The notes under the pieces: generated by a model
Told to the model about the DNA's origin: nothing
The model's database searches: none
The model's input: only the letters and a program-made list of their open reading frames with translations
In this document: in pieces, positions 46,000 through 56,889 of the stretch
Position numbering within the stretch: position 1 is the first letter of the stretch
Layout: each line of letters begins with the position of its first letter
Translations under genes and position numbers: made by a program
From: Ophiosphaerella korrae
Taxonomy: Eukaryota; Ascomycota; Dothideomycetes; Pleosporales; Phaeosphaeriaceae
DNA: 64,000 nucleotides
Assembly: GCA_028456385.1 (NCBI GenBank)
Contig: JALNQF010000012.1
Coordinates: 62,001-126,000, forward strand
Direction: 5' to 3'

Positions 46000-47402
46000 G
46001 TTTGTAAACGATACTGCGGATTGACAGTTGGCAGATAATCCAGCAATCTGGGTGCAGGAGTCAAGCTTTATACCTATCTCCCTTGGGTACCGCGGTACCA
46101 GACCGGGATCATGGCATGGCCAGGCGTGCGGATGGCATGAAATTCACAGTTGATGAACGCTGGGTTGATACCTTCCTATCATAGGTGGTGCGAATTCCAT
46201 GAGCCATGTCGTAGGCTCGTATCCAAGCATTGACTGCCTGCAGCATGCATGAAAGGCTGGGCAAAGTCTTGGGAGCCGGTGGAATTTGGCCGTTCATTTG
46301 ATGGTAAGGGGAGACCTGCACTTCGAGAACAAGCAGGGACACCAAATTGCACACTTGGTAAGCTTGGACCGTTTCTCCGGACACGACGATGGTGATAGGC
46401 AGATTGAATTTCCGCATTAGGCAGGAGCCAAGACGCCGTGGGATTGCATTTGCGCCACGCTCAGAAATTCCATAACCGGCACCGTCAAGGTCATTGGAAA
46501 GTGGAAAACACTTGGTTTGTGCCGTCAAGGTAGAGTTTGGGCATTGGACCTGCGTACACATTGTGAGGGTGGTGCGCTGGAGCGTGAGTGGGTGCTACTG
46601 GCTCAACACACGGAACAGCAGGCGTGCAAGGTCCAAGCGAGGGGTTTATTGAAGTGCTACCGATGATGTGCTCGATACCTAGTCCGGGGCCGAGTGGATG
46701 CGGTGGCAGGCGGAGGTGCTGTAATCAATTTTTGGTTGCTGGCGCAAACTCGTTCGTCCCTATCGTCTTGATTCTTAGTGCTTATCGGTGCGATCGGTGC
46801 CATGTGGTATCAGTAAATGATCGATTTGGTTCACCTTGGCAGATGGATGCAGACCAAAGAGCGGCAGTGTTGCGAATGTGCGTAGGGAGACGCAAAGGCT
46901 CGAGAAGGGGTTGGAGGGGCGTCAAGAGGCAGACCCCGCGTAGGTACTGGACTGTGTATATATGTTGCTAGCGATGCACTGTTAGCGCTGTTATCAGCAG
47001 CAATACTTGAGACAGTTCTGAGCATAATTGAGGCAGATAGTGTACGTACCTAAGCGGGGCCCACATCTAATTGGGCATACGGCGCTTGATGTGTGGCGTC
47101 GATCCGCGTGCGTTTCGTGTGCACGTAGTCACGTGGCACTACGCAACAACATTGCGTTTGGTGCACGAAGTACAAGCCCGTTTTCGTAGAACATGTTTGC
47201 CGAGGTCATCTTATGCACATGATAGCTTATCTATCTGTGCCATGGTAAATAAGCCGTCACCAATGTCGTAGCCCTACTGAAGGACTGAGTGTTGAGTACT
47301 GCGGCTAAACCTGCCGTTCCGAGGCGCCAGGCAACTTGGACTTCAACACCTTCACTCATCAACGCTCGCCATCTTGACCAACACTCCCAGCCGCCCGACA
47401 AA
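46000..47402. other. Divergent intergenic region, secreted protein and cyclin H
   Basis: 1.4 kb. The minus ORF 46109-46561 (150 codons) and the plus ORF 46588-46971 (127 codons) show no recognisable domain or splice pattern. No RNA gene seen. Confidence 0.45.
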
Positions 47403-48721
47403 ATGAAGCTCTCAGAAGACGACCTATATCGTACATGTACACAATTCAACCATTGGTCTTTCACCCCCAAACAACTCGCTGCACAACGCCTAAAAACCAA
47501 CATCCAAGCCTCAGAACGCGTCAAAGCCAATGTCGCTCGCCAACGCGCCCAGCGCCTCCAGCAAGCCGAAAGCGACAGCATAAGCTCCGGCGTTGAAAAT
47601 GGGAGCGGCGCCAACACCCCGTTGCCCGACCGGAGCAGCGATGTCAAAGAAGTAGATTGCCTGACTGCAGACGAAGAGTTGAAGATAGTAGATGAGTTCT
47701 GTGAGAGGGCAGTCCAGCTCGGGGCGCATTGCCAGTTCCCCATCGAAGTCACAGTATGCACCTTAATGCGAATATCACATCATATTCTAGTAGAGACTGA
47801 CAGCATATCTAGGCAACCTGCATCCAGTTCCTGCGCCGCTTCTACCTATACAACTCGCCCATGACATACCACGGCCAAAACATATCCCGCACTGCCATGT
47901 TTCTCGCCTGCAAAACTGAAAACGCTCACCAGTCTGTCGAGACATTCAGTACCAACTTCAAAAAGACGACGGCCGAACAGATCCTCGCGCCGGAATACCT
48001 AATCGTGCAAGCGCTGCGCTTCAACTTCGAAATCAAGCACCCATTCCGCGGCCTCAAGGGCGGCCATCTTGAGTTGATGGAGATGGCGCGGGGAAGCTAT
48101 GAAGGGCCCAACTGCATGGAAGACAACATGACAAGCGCCGACCTCCAAGCTCGGATGCTCAAACTCGCCCCGCGCAAAGCGAATGCAGCTGCGACAAAAG
48201 GTACAATGCAGGAAATGGAGAAGCGTATCATAGACGCATATGGCTTTGCCTCGCATATCCTAAAAACATCCGCACTTCTCACGGACGCTTATTTTCTGTA
48301 CACCCCATCACAAATATGGTTGGCTTCACACTTTCTTGCCGATGAACCGCTCACATTATTTTACATTACGCTTAAGATTCCATCTGCCTCGCCCCTGTAC
48401 AACAAACTGATAGCCACGCTGCGATCCTGCGCCACATTACTTTCCGCACACCGCTCGTTTGCCGCCACCTTGCTGCCTAAAGCCGAGGCTGACACAAGAG
48501 ACCAGAAACACAAGGCTGAAGTCAAACATCTAATTGAGAAGCTGAAAATGTGTCGCGACCCAGATAAGGTCGATCTCGTGAAGCTGAATCAGGCGCAAAA
48601 GAGAGACGCGGTAGCTGAGGGGGGTCTGGAGGAGAGCAAGGCGAAGAGGAGGAAAGTGGATCGTGAGACGTATGAAAAGGCGAGCGATGAGTTTTGGGGG
48701 CCAGAGCTAAATAAGGCTTGA
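47403..48721 (+). CDS. CCL1: Cyclin H, TFIIH kinase cyclin (Ccl1)
   Basis: Regulatory subunit of the CDK-activating kinase in TFIIH, which phosphorylates the RNA polymerase II C-terminal domain. Exons 47403-47753 and 47813-48721 (59-bp intron) give 419 residues. It opens MKLSEDDLYRTCTQFNHWSF, the family start, followed by a charged insert with Ser/Gly/Asn (about 50-75). The first cyclin fold runs through QFLRRFYLYNSPMTYHGQN, TAMFLACKTENAHQSVE and LIVQALRFNFEIKHPFRGLKG; the second is around ASHILKTSALLTDAYFLYTPSQIWLASHF. The tail is Lys-rich with SKAKRRKVDRETYEKASDEFWG. Starting further upstream would add residues without similarity. Confidence 0.93.
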
Positions 48722-48973
48722 TCTGATGATGATTGCAGTCGTGGTTTAATTGCATAGCGAAAGGTGTTTGGGTTTAGATCAAATACGGTACGATATCGGC
48801 GTTCAGGAAAATGGGTGAGATTTTGAGATAGATGGTCAGATTACTAACGCTGGTTTGATGTAGCTTGGATTAGAAGTCCAGTCTTTTAATATCATGACTG
48901 CGTGTGGTATCACATCGTGTATGAGTTTCTATTTTCTCATCATTATTCTCTATGCCTAACAACTTAGCCTCTC

Positions 48974-50820
48974 TCAATAACAATACCGAAAGCCCTTATC
49001 CTCCTTGTCCGTCCTCCCATCCCAGACCTCTTTGTTCATCCCCCCATCTTCCTCGCCCCTTCCCAAACCCAATTTATCCCTCTTGCCATTCTGCCAGCGA
49101 TAGTAGCCATACAAAACCACCGTCACAACTCCACACCCTGCCTGCGTCCCCAAGACAGCAATCTTCGCCGGCCGATAATTTGGTGCGTCACGGGCCTGAA
49201 AAGTCTGAGGACCAATGATATTTCCGATAGAGAAGGAGCCGCTGACGATGGCAGCCGCGAAAGCCCGTTTAGTTGATCCGGAAACATTAGAGGCTGTCCA
49301 CTATTTGAATGTTGGTTAGATCGACATGTAAGCAGGACAAGTGTAACGCACAGCGTAGATAACAGGTAGGGGCGCAACGATGGCATTGACAAGGTATATA
49401 CCAGCCAGACAACCGTGTTTATTTGATATAGGGAGGAATGACATGAGTGCACCGCCTAGCATACTATATCCGCAATCTTAGCCAAAATTTGAAATCGGCA
49501 TATCTTTGCAATTAAGGGGAGACTTACGCAGGGACAATACAGCAAAGAATCCAAAACCAGCGATTTGACTGCTTGCGTATGCCAAAGCCTACCAGCAGCG
49601 TGAAGAAGAGTGATACAACACCCGACGGCATATTCATCAAAGCTGCCTGCTTAGGTTTGTATCCTAGATTGCGAATAAGAGTAGCAGAATACGTCGTCAC
49701 CACGCCTGAAGATGTCGACAACTACCATATATCCTCAATTAGCATATCTCTTCCCCCGGAGATAATCCATGGTATATAACAGGGTTGATCAAACTCACCA
49801 AAATCGTAGCCAACACCATCAAATACATCTGCGGGTCCGTAAACGCTTCCAAAATCTGCCGTGGCCGAAAAACACGACTCCGCACCCCCGTCCGATTCAC
49901 ACTAACATGCTTCAACAACACCACCTTCTCCCCATCACTCAGCCACGCCGCCTCCATCGGCGAATCCGGCACAAACACCACCGTCGCAAACCCCACCCCA
50001 ACCGTCACACACCCCAGCACCACAAACATAACCCTCCACCCCGCCATGCCCGCCCCACCCACATGCTGGAACCCATACGATATCGCGCCCCCGAGTATCT
50101 GCCCGATCCCAAGCCCGCAGTACCAGAACGAGAAGCGCGGCGCTTGCTCCGACTTGGTGTACCACTGCGCGCTGATTAGCAGCAAGGACGGCCCAATCGT
50201 CGCCTCGAAGACGCCCAGGAAGACGCGCGAGACCAGCAGCGTCGTGTAGTTTCTTGCCGCAGCGCCGCACGCCGTCGCCATGCCCCACAGCACGACATTG
50301 ATGCCCAGCCATTTCGCCGCGGGAACGGCCTGGAGGAAGTATACTGCAGGGAAATCAGAACTCAGAATTAGGGGGAAAGGGGGGGGGAGGTGGGGAGGGG
50401 AGCAGGGTTAGGCAAGTTTTGGGGCATCCATAGCGACAGTAACGCACTATTTGGTATTTCGAAGCATAATAGCCCGACGAAGAGGAAGGTGGCAATGTTG
50501 GAAAAGTCGTTGCCGCGGAGCGCTAGGTCTTTTTGGAGGCCCATGACGGCGGCATAGTTGAGGATGACTTTATCGAGAAATTGCAGCGTGTAGCAGGCGA
50601 ACATGAGGGGCACGATGTGGAAGTCTACTTTGCGGCGAATGGCGCGGATGGAGGCTGGGGAGGCATTGGTGGTAGCGTTGGTGTGGGTTTGGAGGAAGGT
50701 CCATGCTGCGTCGAGGGTGGTGGTGGTGGTGGTGGTGGTGGTGGTAGTAGTGGTGGTGGTATCTAGGGTGGGAAGTTGGAGTGAGGAGGATTTTGGGCTT
50801 GGGACGTTGGGTTTGGACAT
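48974..50820 (-). CDS. MFS permease, Dal5/allantoate-type anion:cation symporter
   Basis: Plasma-membrane major facilitator transporter of the fungal Dal5-like group, which imports allantoate, vitamins or other organic anions. Five exons: 50820-50448, 50343-49799, 49721-49528, 49463-49352 and 49300-48974, giving 516 residues. Recognisable segments are RRKVDFHIVPLMFACYTLQF LDK at the first helix, IYFLQAVPAAKWLGINVVLW, LLVSRVFLGVFEATIGPSLL, QWYTKSEQAPRFSFWYCGLG, and AFAAAIVSGSFSIGNIIGPQ near the end. The cytosolic N terminus carries a run of 15 threonines encoded by an ACC repeat (see repeat entry). The shift from exon 2 to exon 3 removes an in-frame stop, supporting the intron. Substrate cannot be assigned. 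Confidence 0.9.
50715..50760 (-). repeat. ACC/GGT trinucleotide microsatellite inside the MFS gene
   Basis: GGT units on the plus strand (with two interrupting AGT units) encode 15 consecutive Thr in the cytosolic N terminus of the permease. Being a triplet repeat, changes in copy number would keep the frame. Confidence 0.9.
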
Positions 50821-51260
50821 GGTGGTAGGGTGTTGTTCAAGTGCTCGATGGAGACACCATCGGGGTTCGTGGTAGTACAACTGTTGCGTTAGAAGGATGG
50901 GCTACTCAATACCACAATCACAATCATGAGGGAAAAACCGTGCTTCGTTTCATACACGAGGATATAAAAAAAACTAAACCAAGCAACACTAAGCAAAAAG
51001 AGAGACATACATGAGCAGTCTCTATGCAGTTAAAGCATACTAGCAGTGCCCACCAAGGCTATGGCTAGTCTAGGAAGCTGCAAACATTTTTATCCGAACG
51101 GTGCTAAGAAATGCTTGGGTCTACGCGGTGTCCCAAGTGCTTACACGCCCCACTTTTTTTTTAATACACATGGTACGACGTTATCGGTCCGCACCGGAAG
51201 CAGTAACGATTTAAAAAAAAAAAAAACACTTCTAATAAAGGACTTCTGCTATGTGCTAAA
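50821..51260. other. Intergenic between MFS and monooxygenase genes
   Basis: 440 bp, AT-rich with A and T homopolymer runs near 51150 and 51213. No gene or RNA seen; includes the MFS promoter and the monooxygenase 3' flank. Confidence 0.5.
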
Positions 51261-52658
51261 CTACAACCACATCTGCCTTTTACTAAGCAGCTTGCTATCT
51301 GCCTTTAAACCATGCCAGTCATGCGCGTCTAAGCATGCCTGTCTTGACGCCAACACTGCTGGTAAGGTTCTCTTCACCATCCCGGCCTCGAATTCTTGAA
51401 TAGCCTGTGCCATCCCGTCACTTTGAGCATTAGACAGCTGGGAGAGTACCTTTTCTTTCAGCTCAAGGACGTCTACGATGGCATGATTTGCGCCTTCGCC
51501 TCGGTCTATAGAAAATAATTAGGTTATGTAGGTATACAGAGAGAAGGAGCGGCTTACACATTGACATGGCGTGGAAGGCGTCCCCAATAATGAGAGACTT
51601 TTTTGTTGGCTCATGATGGGTATGCGGAGGAAAGTCTTCGATATTGAGCTTTTTGACGAGCGTTTTGTTAGGGATAAGTTGAATAAAAGAGCGGAACGGC
51701 TCTGCCCAGTCTTGTGATATGTTTCTTATCATTTGGGGTAAGTGGTCTTTGCTCGTGAGATTCTCAATTCCTAGATTGGTCTTGTCTGTGTTCCAGGAGA
51801 TGCAAACTTGATAGACGTATCCATCATCAACGTGCTTGGGATCTTGCGGTGCTTCCAAAACTGACGAAGTTAGAATTAGATACTTAAATGGTGTGATAAA
51901 GGGATAACTTGCGGCTGATGTACATGAATATATCGCTGTTGGACGCCGTCGCTTGCAGGAAGAAAGGGTCAAGCTGGAGTATAGGCGCTGCCTGCTGTGC
52001 TGTTACACGTAATGTGAATCCAAGCATAAGTACTGGAATAGAATTATTCGCATAACCCTGAGGATATAATGCACGCCTCACTCGAGAATGGGCGCCATCG
52101 CAGCCTACAAGCAGCCGACCCTTACATATAGAGCCGTCCTCGAAAACGGCTTCAACAGCTTCTTCGTCCTCGCGGAACCCCTGGAAAGCCTTTCCCCACT
52201 TTGTTCATGAGCACTAATTCAAGACAATACGGTATGAAGACCGAAAAAACACACACCTTGATGTCGATCCCCGTAGCCAGCAACCTCCGGAATCGTCCTC
52301 TCGTGACCCTAACACGATGGTCTTCATCCGCTTTTGGACTTGAGCTCTTAAATTTGCCTGTGCTCAGATCGAAGAAAGGAAATATAGAAGACGCTCCACG
52401 CAGCACTGCGGCGCGATCCACATATGTCTCTGGAAGTTGTGTAACCAGTTCTGCAGGCAGTAGTTCTCGCAGAGCAGGAAGCGACCAGTGCAACGTGAGT
52501 CCCCATCCAAGCCCTCTTGTCGTTAGATCCTCGTCTCGCTCGAAAATTTGAAATGGAGTATTGCTTTTGCGCAGTTGTTGTGCGACAAGGAGACCAGTGA
52601 TACCAGCACCAATTATGATGACGGGCTGGTGTGGTGCTTCAGCAAACGAGTTTGCCAT
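51261..52658 (-). CDS. FAD-dependent aromatic monooxygenase (salicylate-hydroxylase-like)
   Basis: Group A flavoprotein monooxygenase, NAD(P)H-dependent, adding one oxygen to a small aromatic or polyketide-like substrate. Exons 52658-52257, 52198-51913, 51860-51558 and 51505-51261 give 411 residues. Motifs in order: the dinucleotide fold VIIIGAGITGLLVAQQL (about 13-29), RRLLATGIDIKWGKAF, the DG motif LVGCDGAHSRVRRALYP, and the GD motif LIIGDAFHAMSMYRGEGANH. The second intron (51912-51861) uses a GC donor (GCAAGT) with a normal acceptor; no GT donor gives the right phase. The product is shorter at the C terminus than phenol hydroxylases. Not visibly part of a biosynthetic cluster; substrate unknown. 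Confidence 0.88.
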
Positions 52659-53139
52659 GGCGTCAGTTCTTAATTCCTAATCCATCAAAATTTTGGGCCA
52701 GATGATACTTGCTTATGATAGCTCAATCTAAGGGCTTGTAAAGGCAGATATAAGACTGACTAACTCGGTTGTACGTGGGGTTAACTCCGTGATTCCGTGA
52801 TTCGATCAATTTCCCGCTCCTAGCGTGCAAGCAGTCAGCAACCAAAATGTATTGGGACCATATGGAGAGGATGGAAGTTTAAAGAGAGAAATCTTAAATT
52901 TTGTTATTGGGGTGTTAAAATGATAGCACTTGTTAAGATAGTAACCATACGAGTTGAGACTACAAAGCGGGGTCCATCTCAACACAAATCCAACGCCATG
53001 GCCGATGATAATAGTGAAAATGAAAGCAAACGCTAAGTGGGTGGCCCTCTTCCATCAATTCGTGTATCGTGTTGCACATGGATCGGGCGGGGGCCGGTGT
53101 ATCTGTGAAATGACATTGTTGAAAGGAGACGCGGGGACA
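52659..53139. other. Intergenic, monooxygenase promoter and UBC1 3' flank
   Basis: 480 bp, AT-rich, with a 79-codon plus-strand ORF antisense to the end of UBC1 that I take as a shadow. No other feature. Confidence 0.5.
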
Positions 53140-53972
53140 TTATGCCTCGCCAAAAAGACGCGCGGTGATGTCGCCCATGTAGGCCTCTTCTAGTTCGTAG
53201 TCCTCACCACCCATTTTATCGATGCCGACATATTCGAAGGAGGCCACGACGGCTTCTACGTCGAAGCCCATGGCGACAAAGCGGTCGACGAGTTGCTTAC
53301 TATAGCCATGGTATCTGCAAATAGGTCAGTAGTTGTCTTTGAGGCTGGATAGGTAAGCGTACGCGGCGAGTTTGACCTTCTCTTCATTTGCCTTGGCCTG
53401 TAGGTTCTTCTGCTTGATGGACTCAGCCGTAGCGCCTCCGCTGCCCTCGGCGATTTCCTTCTGGGGAGCTCCGGCATACGTGACAGACCATTCCCGGGCT
53501 TTGTGTTCGAACTCAGCCGGGTTTCTTATGAGCATGCCAGCGACTTCGGCGTCCTGGGGGTCTTTTGGTTCTGGGGTGCTGAGAAGCGATTGAAGAGAGA
53601 TAAGGGCCGATTTGATGGTTAAGACAGGCGACCACTGGGACGATAGCGTATCCAAGCAGATAGCACCCTATGCAGTCAGCACATGGTAATAGCAAGGGGC
53701 CAGACACTGCCTACTGTTTGCGAACTGACGTTGGGGTGCCAGATCTTTGTCTCGAAGCGCATCAGCGGAGGCCGGAATGGGTACTCGTTGGGGATCTTGA
53801 TGTCGACAAAAAAGGTGCCGCCCTCATAGGGAGTGTCTGGGGGCCCGTGGAATTGGCCGCGAAGGTGTGTGAGATCGTCGTCCTTTATCGGCTCGACGAC
53901 AATCTGGGAGAGATGGTCCTGCTTGATATCGCCAATCTCCTTGGCGATGCGTCTGGCACGGTTGGAGGCCAT
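53140..53972 (-). CDS. UBC1: Ubiquitin-conjugating enzyme E2 with UBA domain (UBC1/UBE2K type)
   Basis: Class II E2 that builds Lys48-linked ubiquitin chains in cytosol and nucleus. Exons 53972-53715, 53667-53363 and 53314-53140 give 245 residues. The UBC fold starts [35 protein letters not shown] and [19 protein letters not shown] lead into [14 protein letters not shown] with active-site Cys90, and [16 protein letters not shown] follows. After a linker, the C-terminal UBA domain reads [19 protein letters not shown]. Without the third exon the protein would lose the UBA. Long minus-strand ORFs reaching 54582 are in the 5' flank and are not coding. Divergent from RPT2, 713 bp apart. Confidence 0.94.
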
Positions 53973-54685
53973 TTTGGAGCGAGCAAGGCTGGGTATGAGT
54001 GTGGGTCGATGTGGAGAGAAGATGGGAGGGGGGGGGGCAGTGAAGAGGGTGGAAGGCAAAGCAGGCTGCAAGACGTGCTAGAGCTGTGGTCAGGTCAGCC
54101 TGAGGCTCTAAAAGCGCCAACCACTGCGGGGTCTGAGTCACTGGGGCAGGGACTTGAGCGTTGATAGGCTGTTTGCGTGCAGTGTTTGATATGGGCAAGG
54201 CGAGAGCGTGGTGAGAGAGGGTCGAGTTGTGTCTGCATGCAAATGTAGCTGCACACGGGAAGGGAGTACCTGGGAACCGCGTGGGGGACGCTCGGAACTC
54301 GGACGGCTGGGCCAGTGGGGTGGAGCGCACGTACTGAGCTTGTGTTTGGTGTTTGGCAGATGGAGGGAGAGCAGAAGTTGGGACGAGAGGGGCTATAAAA
54401 CAGCCTAGATCTTGCTTCCGGTATAACTGGCCGGGTTGACGTGTCTGGCTGTCTTTGGTGAGGACGAGGCGGGCTCGACAGCAAGCAGTTGCGCCAAGAA
54501 ATACCTGAGCTTCGGAATCCACGCCATCGGCCTGCCTGCCAGTCGCCAGCAACCTACACACACGACAAACGCCACACCACAACCACCGCCATCAGCTATC
54601 GCCGGCCCTTTCTTGACGCTGCATCGCCCTGCGCCATTCTATTGACCCAGCACCACGCTCCCAATCTCTGTTCTGACCGCGTGCC
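53973..54685. promoter_or_regulatory. Divergent promoter region of UBC1 and RPT2
   Basis: 713 bp between an E2 enzyme gene and a proteasome ATPase gene transcribed in opposite directions. I looked for the yeast proteasome element GGTGGCAAA on both strands and did not see it. The region is GC-rich and gives long spurious ORFs. Confidence 0.45.
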
Positions 54686-56253
54686 ATGGTGAGCTCGCCT
54701 GCCCTCCCAGGCAGCATGGACTTGGTGCTGACAATCACCCCCAGGGCAACCAGCAGTCCAGCGCGGGCGGCGGCCCCCCAGGAGACGATAAGAACAAGAA
54801 GGACAAGGTATGGCCCTGTGCTGCCTTGTGCTGCCACACGCGTACACGCCAGCACTAACAACACATTCCCCCACGCAGAAGGACAAGCCCAAGTACGAGC
54901 CTCCGCCACAGCCCACCACCCGCATCGGCAGGAAGAAGAAGAAGCAGGCGGGCCCCAGCGCCGCCGCCAAGCTCCCGACCGTCTACCCAACCGCACGGTG
55001 CAAGCTCCGCTATCTGCGCATGCAGCGCATCCACGACCACCTGCTGCTCGAGGAGGAGTATGTAGAGAACCAGGAGCGTCTGCGGAAGGCAAAGGCGGTC
55101 AAGGAAGGAAACGCCCCTGCTCCAACCTCTGCCGGCGAGGATGCCGTCGACCGGAATGCCGACGAGCGGTCGCGGGTCGACGATATGCGAGGGAGCCCCA
55201 TGGGTGTTGGTAATCTTGAGGAGCTCATCGACGACGATCACGCCATCGTTTCCAGCGCCACCGGCCCCGAGTACTACGTTTCCATCATGTCGTTCGTCGA
55301 CAAGGACCTGCTGGAGCCTGGGGCGAGCATTCTACTGCATCACAAGTCCGTCTCGGTGGTTGGCGTACTTACAGACGATGCAGATCCGCTGGTGTCCGTC
55401 ATGAAGCTGGACAAGGCTCCCACAGAGTCGTACGCAGATATTGGTGGTCTGGAGCAACAAATTCAGGAGGTGCGCGAGGCCGTCGAGCTGCCGCTCCTGC
55501 ATCCCGAGCTGTACGAGGAGATGGGAATCAAGCCGCCGAAAGGTGTCATTCTCTACGGTGCTCCAGGCACAGGTAAAACATTGCTAGCCAAGGCAGTGGC
55601 AAACCAGACCAGCGCAACCTTCCTACGCATCGTGGGCAGTGAGTTGATCCAGAAGTACCTAGGAGATGGACCCAGGTTAGTACGACAGCTGTTCCAGACC
55701 GCCGCGGAGAATGCACCCTCGATTGTCTTCATTGATGAAATCGATGCCATCGGTACAAAGCGCTACGAGTCAACATCAGGAGGCGAGCGCGAAATTCAAC
55801 GTACCATGTTGGAGCTGCTCAATCAGCTCGACGGTTTCGACGACCGTGGTGACGTCAAGGTCATCATGGCCACGAACAAGATTGAAACTCTTGATCCAGC
55901 TTTGATTCGACCTGGTCGTATCGACCGGAAGATTCTCTTTGAGAATCCTGACCGTAAGTTTCCATGCTCCATGTCACCTGACCACCACTAATGTCCTGGC
56001 AGAGTCGACCAAGAAGAAGATCTTTACCCTACATACCTCCAAGATGTCGCTGAATGAAGATGTCGACCTTGACGAGTTCATCAACCAAAAAGACGACTTA
56101 TCTGGCGCCGATATCAAGGCAATCTGCTCTGAGGCCGGTCTCTTGGCTCTACGTGAGCGAAGAATGCGAGTTAACATGGAAGATTTCCGCGCAGCCAGGG
56201 AACGTGTGCTGAAGACAAAGAGCGAAGGCGAACCAGAGGGCTTGTACCTATAA
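54686..56253 (+). CDS. RPT2: 26S proteasome regulatory ATPase Rpt2
   Basis: AAA+ ATPase subunit of the 19S base, which unfolds substrates and opens the 20S gate. Exons 54686-54688, 54745-54807, 54879-55953 and 56003-56253 give 463 residues. The first coding exon is just the ATG; splicing gives [11 protein letters not shown], the N-myristoylation signal of Rpt2. A coiled-coil segment lies around 65-95 ([17 protein letters not shown]), then the OB domain ([17 protein letters not shown]). The AAA domain has Walker A GAPGTGKT at 249-256, Walker [31 protein letters not shown] and FENPD. The C terminus LYL is the HbYX motif that docks into the 20S ring. Length agrees with fungal orthologues. Confidence 0.96.
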
Positions 56254-56889
56254 GTTATCCGGCAGTATTCGGCGAGACCTCTCTGGCCGCTTGGTGGAAT
56301 GTGTAAGAGTAGATAGGCACCCGATTTAGTAAGCTCATAATATTCATTACCAGTCGGACTCAACCTCACAAAGTCTTTCCCCCTAGTCATTTCGCTACCC
56401 TCTTTGCCATTTGTCTATACACTGTCCAATCTCGTGATTGTGCCACCAACATCAAATCCTTCTCCTTTCTAGACAATCTATGTTGTGGTGGTCCTAACTT
56501 ACGATCTTCTTCGATGAATGACACAAAAATGTCTGCTACCTCCAAACTATATCCTATCTACCCTCAGTCATTCTCTTTGGCGGCCTATGTGTACGCGAGC
56601 CCCATTGTAGTTGTCACAAACATCCACTGTCTAGTAGGATAGTCTCGGTCACTAGGGCGACACCTTACCGCCTTATTGGTCCACTTCAACATTCACCTCG
56701 ACTGTGTCCGCGCCGTTTGCACCCTGCAGGTGAGAACGGTAAATTTCATCGGCCCAGTGTTTACAAATAAACTTCCGCACTCCATCACTTGCCTTTGACC
56801 TCTCGACTCTCCCTCAACCGCTTCACGCATCCCAAAAGGTACCATCCTCCCCTTCATCGCCTCCAACAGCCCAATCATACTCTACCACC
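56254..56889. other. Intergenic between RPT2 and the 56.9-kb gene
   Basis: 636 bp, pyrimidine-rich towards the downstream start codon. No gene or RNA recognised. Confidence 0.5.

Noticed and set aside
53824..54582. 252-codon minus-strand ORF upstream of UBC1
   Set aside because: Lies in the GC-rich divergent promoter region and runs out of frame into the UBC1 first exon; composition is low-complexity.
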